DNA of 64,000 nucleotides from Schistosoma haematobium (Eukaryota; Platyhelminthes; Trematoda; Strigeidida; Schistosomatidae). How positions within the stretch are numbered: the stretch's first letter is position 1; each line of letters starts with the position of its first letter. The notes beneath the pieces are model-generated. The model worked only from the letters and a program-made list of their open reading frames with translations. It had not been told where the DNA came from and made no database searches. This document shows, piece by piece, positions 60,501 to 64,000 of this stretch. The stretch is taken from NCBI RefSeq assembly GCF_000699445.3, contig NC_067201.1, positions 18,947,501 to 19,011,500 of the forward strand. The letters run 5' to 3'. A program made the translations under genes and the position numbers.

Positions 60501-61651
60501 CAACAACGTAAGCATTCTTCAAGTGATTAATATGAAACAAAATATCAAGATGATAATTAACAAACCGGTAGGTGAGCCATATGAACCGCGCTCCAAACCA
60601 GACTGCATATTAAACTTGAAGACATCTCCACTTGAATAACCAATGAGAGCATAGTTACCACAACTTGTCAAGTACGCACACTGAAAAGAAGGTAAAATTA
60701 CTTTAAACTCACAGAAAGGTAAAGAATCTCTAGATGAAGAGTATTAGACAAGTGGATCAACATTTTTAACGCATAAAAATTAGTTGATCACACTTTCATT
60801 TGATGGCAGTATTTAACTTGAACAACGGAACGTCTTTCAAGTGAGACGTACCCATAGAGATAGACTAAAATTCAACTGGATAATTTATTCAAATAGTCGA
60901 TAAAGTGGTTCTTTTAAACACATGCATACACAAACCATCAACAACTCTGTTATCCAATGAAAGCACATTATTTCTACAATGTGAACATTGAAGTAATATT
61001 CACCCACAACATAGATGTGGTATAGCAGATTATATGGAAATGTGACGGATTAGCTTTGACCAAATTAATGAATCTATGAATTGATTTTCGATTAGCTTTA
61101 AACATTGGAAGAATTGTAATCACTGGAATGAAATATAACATACCGACGTACAACTTTTGCCCGTTGAAAAGTAAAATTTAGGACTTTAAAATCTCAGTAG
61201 AAAAAACTATCTTATAGTGCACACATTACTAAAAACCGAACGGCGTTTTTGGTTTTGTAACTTCTTCACGCGATTACTAGTTATGTGAAGAAACAAAAGT
61301 AACCAAAAAGTTGCTGGAACTGGAACAGAGGAGGTACTTACCGTAGCAACTATGTTCTTGTACAACCGATTTGCTTCCCCATAGCACCCATGAAATTTTA
61401 GTGGATCAAACCAGTGTTGGCCTCGAGTAGCCTTCGCAAAATTCCAGCTGGTTACTTGCCGTTTCCCGCTATGGATTGCAACCACGCTATCCCACGCCTC
61501 AGCACGTGTAGAACATGCAGCCATGTGGACCACGTCAGATAGTAACCACGATGATCTCTGTTGACGAGTAGTTTTCCGGCGATCCGGAACTCCAGGAGCA
61601 TATGCGCAACCGAGGCTTTTATTCATATTTTCATTGAACGTTGAAAATATA
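36197..61651 (-). CDS. WDR36: UTP21 / WDR36 homologue, ten exons, N-terminus outside window
   Basis: Exons in transcript order: 61651-61342, 60680-60566, 59904-59742, 56707-56596, 54874-54792, 48248-48045, 41903-41784, 40571-40189, 39092-38906, 36524-36197. All have GT-AG borders and compatible phases; 2005 nt, about 668 residues of the C-terminal two thirds. The early exons carry WD40 blades (WDSVVAIHSGKRQVTSWNF, LTSCGNYALIGYSSGDV, FDGRWLVSAHHGDPLVKTWD, GIYLWDN). The last four carry the Utp21-specific C-terminal domain (LPFFLPVVETN, DLKSVGTTGLDLEIRLL, RDFDLACACLEILL). UTP21 belongs to the UTPB part of the nucleolar small-subunit processome, needed for 18S rRNA maturation. Introns hold most of the local transposons. 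The gene converges with FAM76. Confidence 0.93.
36780..36925 (+). pseudogene. possible SR2-like LINE linker fragment
   Basis: A short + strand frame (EEINKTISNMKSEKPAEAG) resembles the connector before the RT of SR2-type LINEs. It is brief, and the assignment is weak. Confidence 0.35.
36977..37495 (+). mobile_element. mini-element: LINE 5' UTR joined to 3' tail
   Basis: Starts ccctggtacggccgagagtg like the 5' end of the LINE at 44025, follows its 5' UTR for about 400 bp, then passes directly to the LINE 3' tail (gtgtggcacaaatgtatttgg...tgttaaaataaataaat). No ORF remains. A second copy with the same layout is at 59131-59620, suggesting a non-autonomous family mobilised by SR3-like LINEs. Confidence 0.8.
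37628..38847 (+). mobile_element. SR2-like LINE fragment split by a solo LTR (inverted copy of 16604-17822)
   Basis: Same content as 16604-17822 on the opposite strand: RT motif C region (37628-37848), LTR (37849-38311), C-terminal ORF part (38312-38847: [12 protein letters not shown], then [38 protein letters not shown]). One T-run differs by a base. It lies in the last intron of UTP21, antisense to it. Confidence 0.88.
37849..38311 (+). mobile_element. solo LTR with 5-bp target duplication cattc
   Basis: 463 bp, TGTTAGGTCCCG...GGCTATAACA, flanked by cattc at 37844-37848 and 38312-38316. Includes a TATA-like region. Removing it restores continuity of the SR2-like sequence. Confidence 0.92.
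38906..39092 (-). CDS. WDR36: UTP21/WDR36 exon
   Basis: 187 bp, acceptor cattctag; encodes DKISHDLKSVGTTGLDLEIR through LKLHGFLRYIIN, donor gtaagc. Part of the Utp21 C-terminal helical domain. Confidence 0.92.
39093..40188 (-). other. UTP21 intron
   Basis: AT-rich intron with no recognised element. Confidence 0.5.
40189..40571 (-). CDS. WDR36: UTP21/WDR36 exon
   Basis: 383 bp, acceptor attttccag; begins YISPEQIHCHLLTLSGIPSS, includes LDFIRQRN and NLPFFLPVVETN, the entry to the Utp21 C-terminal domain; donor gtaagt. Confidence 0.93.
40572..41783 (-). other. UTP21 intron
   Basis: No recognised element. Confidence 0.45.
41784..41903 (-). CDS. WDR36: UTP21/WDR36 exon
   Basis: 120 bp, acceptor ctttttcaag; encodes ILMTRNTCDVIELGMD and DFEYMDDLSSGKCEEH, donor gtgagt. 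Poorly conserved acidic linker; supported mainly by splice sites and phase. Confidence 0.8.
42690..43095. repeat. two degenerate SINE fragments in opposite orientations
   Basis: 42690-42870 resembles the tRNA/hammerhead SINE in reverse (box-B-like gaatcgaactcaggacc). 42925-43095 resembles its 3' half in forward orientation (tggatgcgcacttctgaggagt..., caatggtagtcta). Ribozyme cores are mutated in both. Confidence 0.6.
43100..44024 (-). other. UTP21 intron, unassigned part
   Basis: Nothing recognised apart from AT-rich intron DNA. Confidence 0.4.
44025..46630 (+). pseudogene. SR3/Perere-3-like RTE LINE with 5' UTR, endonuclease and C-terminus, RT core deleted
   Basis: 5' UTR 44025-44590. The APE-type endonuclease runs 44595-45480 with frameshifts: [11 protein letters not shown], then IVVLAGDMNAQVG (catalytic GDMN), WTQIDHIAIS and LDSDHALV (SDH motif). 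Linker [20 protein letters not shown] then joins [10 protein letters not shown] directly, so the whole RT region up to motif C is lost (junction about 45535). The C-terminal part runs to 46389, followed by 3' UTR and an A/T-rich tail. Frameshifts occur near 44840, 45690 and 46075. It lies in a UTP21 intron, antisense to the gene. Confidence 0.9.
44083..44927. repeat. inverted duplicate of 22158-23001
   Basis: Part of the LINE 5' UTR and start of the endonuclease, matching 22158-23001 in reverse complement with identical translations over most of it. It may simply be two copies of one LINE family, but identity is very high. Confidence 0.85.
45504..47790. repeat. direct duplicate of 18432-20722
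   Basis: Carries the LINE C-terminus, 3' tail, the degenerate second LINE fragment (about 46943-47250, - strand) and the same 0.5 kb beyond it. Here the LINE is continuous with its own endonuclease, so this copy looks closer to the source. See 18432-20722 for the differences. Confidence 0.9.
48045..48248 (-). CDS. WDR36: UTP21/WDR36 exon
   Basis: 204 bp, acceptor atttctcag; LIDCFRVEIPITSIALS, CTTHSNCLGIYLWDN, LQPLPIDFVPSEN: the last WD40 blade, strongly conserved in the family; donor gtaagt. Confidence 0.95.
48390..48530 (-). repeat. dispersed repeat, inverted relative of 25890-26215
   Basis: Shares the reverse complement of the attgtaggttaacag and gctaatcactcag phrases with 25950-26110. 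Confidence 0.55.
48540..48910 (-). pseudogene. Ty3/gypsy RT fragment joined to an LTR-like piece
   Basis: On the - strand 48780-48540 gives gypsy RT sequence (KLFAKLDLLEAYLQIPSAE, LLRYN, FKTAPSIFQQVMYT, VAAYMNDILI where YLDD is usual) with a stop. Just upstream, 48910-48780 is a ~130-bp segment (ggtaagaattagccaatcag, ctttaatcca) whose direct relative lies at 30090-30215 within the gypsy element. The fragment is dead. Confidence 0.75.
49430..51510 (+). pseudogene. second SR3-like RTE LINE, 5' UTR to 3' UTR, RT core deleted
   Basis: 5' UTR from about 49430 (gacgcggtggtcgggcttgc). The endonuclease runs 49640-50430: a stop within GDFNA*VG near 50093, WTQIDHIAIS intact, DPDHALV where SDH is usual. 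The linker follows to about 50897 (HSQSKN), then jumps directly to SNAFVRKRVLG, IDEIVKLHQLKWL, GWKKARGGQTKTWH and RLPGWGARDDSNRWLE (to 51270). RT motifs are missing. Its 3' UTR matches 58405-58640 in reverse. It lies antisense in a UTP21 intron. Confidence 0.87.
51515..52924 (+). pseudogene. SR2-like LINE, 5' part (5' UTR, endonuclease, linker), 3'-truncated
   Basis: 5' UTR about 51515-51740. The endonuclease frame 51806-52558 is open for 250 residues: YNLAVLGICET, GVAVMLFKDAGNALIGWES, GRHGLGERNENGGRFANLCA, ATWISPDHTAENQIDNICI, IASDHHLV. Catalytic positions are damaged: the GDLNAKVG motif reads RGRNTKVG and QIDHI reads QIDNI. After a frameshift near 52540 the linker continues (NNVQERKNKKTAINN, AEYTEANKQV) to 52924, where the element stops before RT. 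It abuts the 3' end of the LINE at 49430-51510. Confidence 0.9.
53005..53330 (-). repeat. dispersed repeat, inverted relative of 23590-23870
   Basis: Shares aaacgctttactccaa and flanking segments in reverse complement with 23590-23870. Family unknown. Confidence 0.55.
53440..53660 (+). mobile_element. partial LTR of the TGTTAGGTCCCG family
   Basis: Middle and 3' part only: attgtacaatgttattttct, ggtatataaacagag (TATA-like), gttctggactcaactggctgg, gggaccaatcagaaccctagg. 5' end missing. Confidence 0.7.
53955..54335 (+). mobile_element. LTR of the TGTTAGGTCCCG family, 5'-truncated
   Basis: Contains attcctcttattataagctt, ggtatataaaccgagtatg and ctaggctgatcagac, following the family; the end is near gtgataac at 54335. 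Second copy in this intron. Confidence 0.7.
54530..54775 (+). mobile_element. tRNA/hammerhead SINE-like element
   Basis: tRNA-like part with box A (ggctcagtggtctagaggtt) and good box B (gggttcgagtc, about 54640). A hammerhead remnant follows (tgatgagtctgataatagg then acgaaac, 54674-54700). The first core base is changed (GTGATGA for CTGATGA), so cleavage is doubtful. The 3' part is caggttttcaatggtggtct. Confidence 0.75.
54792..54874 (-). CDS. WDR36: UTP21/WDR36 exon
   Basis: 83 bp, acceptor aactgtag; DISFDGRWLVSAHHGDPLVK then TWDIVDS: a WD40 blade with the GRWLVSA...WD signature; donor gtaagt. Confidence 0.94.
54875..56595 (-). other. UTP21 intron
   Basis: 1.7 kb of AT-rich intron; no element recognised. 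Confidence 0.45.
56596..56707 (-). CDS. WDR36: UTP21/WDR36 exon
   Basis: 112 bp, acceptor gtttatag; DVLAVALSNAAITLVDIVHR, KVIRTF: WD40 repeat; donor gtaaac. Confidence 0.93.
56708..58404 (-). other. UTP21 intron, unassigned part
   Basis: No recognised element over 1.7 kb. Short frames here (57492-57764, 57797-58030, 58051-58254) show no family features. Confidence 0.4.
58405..58640 (-). mobile_element. 3' UTR fragment of the LINE family at 49430-51510
   Basis: Reverse complement of the LINE tail at 51285-51510 (shared tagaacagagatgcacttgt, cggaatttgagtcgac in reverse). No coding part is attached. Confidence 0.7.
59131..59620 (+). mobile_element. mini-element: LINE 5' UTR joined to 3' tail (copy 2)
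   Basis: Same layout as 36977-37495: ccctggtatggccgagtgtg start, about 400 bp of 5' UTR, then gtgtggcgcgtatgtatttgg and tgttaaaataagtaaataattaatt. No ORF. Confidence 0.82.
59742..59904 (-). CDS. WDR36: UTP21/WDR36 exon
   Basis: 163 bp, acceptor catcactactag; HLCSIVGLAVNNVNRVTITV, SEIRFWSFHEHKL: WD40 repeat; donor gtaatc. Confidence 0.92.
60566..60680 (-). CDS. WDR36: UTP21/WDR36 exon
   Basis: 115 bp, acceptor ttcttttcag; CAYLTSCGNYALIGYSSGDV, FKFNMQSGLERGSYG: one of the most conserved stretches of UTP21; donor gtttgt. Confidence 0.95.
61342..61651 (-). CDS. WDR36: UTP21/WDR36 exon (most upstream one in the window)
   Basis: 310 bp, acceptor attaaacag; IFSTFNENMNKSLG, then a basic insert, AWDSVVAIHSGKRQVTSWNF, GQHWFDPLKFHG; donor gtaagt. 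It starts mid-codon, so further exons lie to the right, beyond 61651 and probably outside the window. Confidence 0.92.
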
Positions 61652-61774
61652 CTGTTTAATAATCAAGAACAATCATTACCTTTTGTACAGCTACGATTAT
61701 TGTGATAAAAAATATTACAATTGTTGTTGCTTCCACTTCTCAAATAAAATGAAATAGAACTCAATAAAAACACG

Positions 61775-62066
61775 AATTTCAATGGTAGAGATCATGAGTC
61801 AATTGAAGCTAGACCACCATGGAAAACCTGGAGGTACTGGACGGCCGTCTCGTCCTATTGTGGGACTCAGCAGTGCGCATCCACGATCGCGCTTCGCGGG
61901 ATTCAAACCCAGGACCTCCTGTTCTCGCGCGCGAGCACTTAACCAATAGGCCATTGAGCCGGCATCCAACGGTGTTAATGTCTAACTTCAGCTAATCCAC
62001 GAAATTGAGCGACACACCCACAATTGGTCTATCTTCAATTGACTCATGATCTCATCTATTGAAATT
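61775..62066 (-). mobile_element. tRNA/hammerhead element bounded by 42-bp terminal inverted repeats
   Basis: 292 bp. Terminal inverted repeats of about 42 bp (left from aatttcaatgg, right ending ctattgaaatt in reverse) share a perfect 20-bp core, agatcatgagtcaattgaag. Inside, on the - strand: tRNA-like half with box A (ggcctattggttaagtg) and box B (gggtttgaatccc), then a hammerhead-like segment (actgctgagtcccacaatagg, acgagacggccgtcc). The core is mutated (CTGCTGA, GAGA), so it is probably inactive. Confidence 0.8.
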
Positions 62067-64000
62067 AATAAAATCTCCACAAAACCCCTTTCTGAAAAAC
62101 ATGGAAGTCTGTGTACTAGATAAAGAACCATAACTCCTAATTAACGACAAGTGGAAATAATTGACTCAAAACTTAGTAGATGCAGTAGGTTTTATGGATA
62201 TTACCATTACTAGTATTCTTAATTCTTAAGAAAAATAGTACACTGAATACACCAATCAAAAACAAGGAAATACATTAAATGTTGGTACACTGAACAGCTA
62301 TCTGTGAACAAGTAGACATTGCGGCGAAGTCTTAATTAACAATAATACCTCCAGAAAAGCAGTCTTTAATGACACCATAACAAGATGGATTTACAAGGGA
62401 ATAAACCATTGCTTTTCTTATCGATTGAAATCTGAGTGATTGTGTAGTAAATAGGAGCATTCATGTTTTAAAATATGCAAACAACAACCTGCCAGGATAT
62501 ATAAACGATACACGTTGAACATCCTGATATTTTACATCGCTTAATTACTGAAGATATGAAAATTAGGAGTGTGAGTACTCATTCTGGGGAGCAGTCCACT
62601 CACTCAGCTCATCAAAAACAAGTAAACACTCAATAGCAATGTGCCAAATGACCGTGAATCACTGCAATTAGTGTTAAAAGAGAATGCACATTTAGTGAAA
62701 CAATTCATATCTATTAGGAACAGATTTATTTACATTCTGATAGTATAATTAGAAGACAAAGTTAATTTGAAAAATGAAGAGTATTTGAGCTATACACTTT
62801 GAACAATCATGTTAGTCATTAACTTGTCAAATAATCTATATGGGAAAACTAACGAAGGTCGATTAAACAAAATTCCAACAAATATACATCGATAATTGGA
62901 AATAAATAAATAAGTAGAAAATAATACATGAAAAGAGTAACGAATCGTAACACCACTATGAACCTCAAAACAGATTAAAGACTTGTTTTAATTGTTTTGG
63001 TATCGAGGATCATAGTTCAGTGTCTCGTGTTTACTAGGGGATTTAACGCCAACTGACCAATATGCGATCTAGAAAAATGTTCCATCATCCCTGATTGCAC
63101 TGTTCAATTATTCCTCCTAACGCATTTGTCCAAATACACAAATGTGAATTAGCAAATACATTGGTGTGATACAACCATTTATGGAATGTTTGGCCCCATG
63201 TGGAATCATGGACTATTTCTTTTAGATGACCGTCAATTTTGTAGCACAATGTTTTTTAATGGTTGCTTTTTACCTCTGCTACTAAATTATGTTGTTTGAT
63301 ACTCCTTTATAAGGTACTATGTCCTGAACCCTTTTCTTCAAAACAGAACTAAGGAGTTTCGATGTCGATTGGCTTTTACACTTTACGCCAAATTTAATTT
63401 TAATTTAATTTAATTTAATATTAATGCATCCGTCATTAGTTTCGCATCCTCTTTAATCACATCTGTATTGCAGATTCGTTGAATTTCGTTAACGAGGCAG
63501 CTGATCAAGCCTTGCTTGTACTACAACGGACATAAACGGTGAAGGTCTAGAAATTAACATGTCTAGGCGAGCTTCCTATGAACTAACTGCTTGGTGGTTC
63601 TATCATCCCTCCAACTCAAATGTATGTCTAGAAAGTGTAATTGGTTGTTATTTTTCTTGTGACAAAGTTGAGCTATGTCATTTTGTACGTTGTTAAACCA
63701 CGTAATAACAAAACTATGTTGAATTTCTTATCGCATATACCCAAGATAATGACTCCGTACCTCCTGTACTAAGTTACCTCACTGATGCACTCTCTTGTCT
63801 ATTTCCAGCATGTGACAGAGATTACCTAAGGGAGGTCTTAAAGGATTACCCACATCGTCAACTTGCCAAAAATGCTTACTTTCAAACTTGAAATAAGTTT
63901 TTTCAATACATAATAAAACATTTTCAACAGAGCAACAAGGTTTGTAGAATAAAATGAATTCAACAGTCTATTTAATGGTTTCATATCAGCTGCATACAAC
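62067..64000. other. right end of window, nothing recognised
   Basis: Probably an upstream intron of UTP21. No exon of the UTP21 N-terminus was recognised. A (taattt)n-like microsatellite lies near 63393-63420. Confidence 0.4.

Overview
The window looks like chromosomal DNA of a blood fluke, genus Schistosoma. It is AT-rich eukaryotic sequence with interrupted genes. The first two introns of one gene are about 40 bp, a schistosome habit. Most of the rest is retroelements of types known from schistosomes: SR2-like and SR3/Perere-3-like RTE LINEs, Ty3/gypsy LTR elements, a Penelope-like element, and Sm-alpha-type SINEs carrying hammerhead ribozymes. The species cannot be fixed from the sequence alone.

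Two host genes can be rebuilt exon by exon, with matching intron phases, and they converge tail to tail. (1) FAM76 on the + strand has seven coding exons between 10537 and 25329 and encodes 450 residues: a Cys-rich zinc-ribbon N-terminus, a C-terminal coiled coil and a long acidic tail. (2) UTP21/WDR36 on the - strand has ten exons between 61651 and 36197, and its N-terminus lies beyond the right edge. It is a nucleolar WD40 protein of the small-subunit processome. The sequence 102-200 carries one exon-like piece of an unrecognised + strand gene.

Layout. 1-2511: one exon, a 121-bp tandem repeat and intergenic DNA. 2512-4915: an inverted copy of FAM76 exon 3/intron 3, followed by a 1-kb poly-A tract (4919-5933) of doubtful authenticity. 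5934-10140: a twice-repeated gypsy/LINE chimera. 10200-25329: FAM76, whose introns hold a CR1/Jockey-like LINE relic, SR2 and SR3-like pieces and solo LTRs. 25330-36196: intergenic DNA with a gypsy element disrupted by two younger insertions and a Penelope-like element. 36197-61651: UTP21/WDR36, with introns filled by LINEs and SINEs. 61652-64000: more SINE and sequence with nothing recognised.

The strongest structural theme is near-identical duplication. Five blocks (0.8 to 2.4 kb) occur twice, in direct or inverted order; three pairs link FAM76 intron 5 to UTP21 introns. In the stretches compared, copies differ almost only in homopolymer length. That fits either very recent duplication or long-read assembly artefacts, and spanning reads would decide. 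No intact autonomous transposon was found; nearly all have frameshifts, stops, internal deletions or lost catalytic residues.
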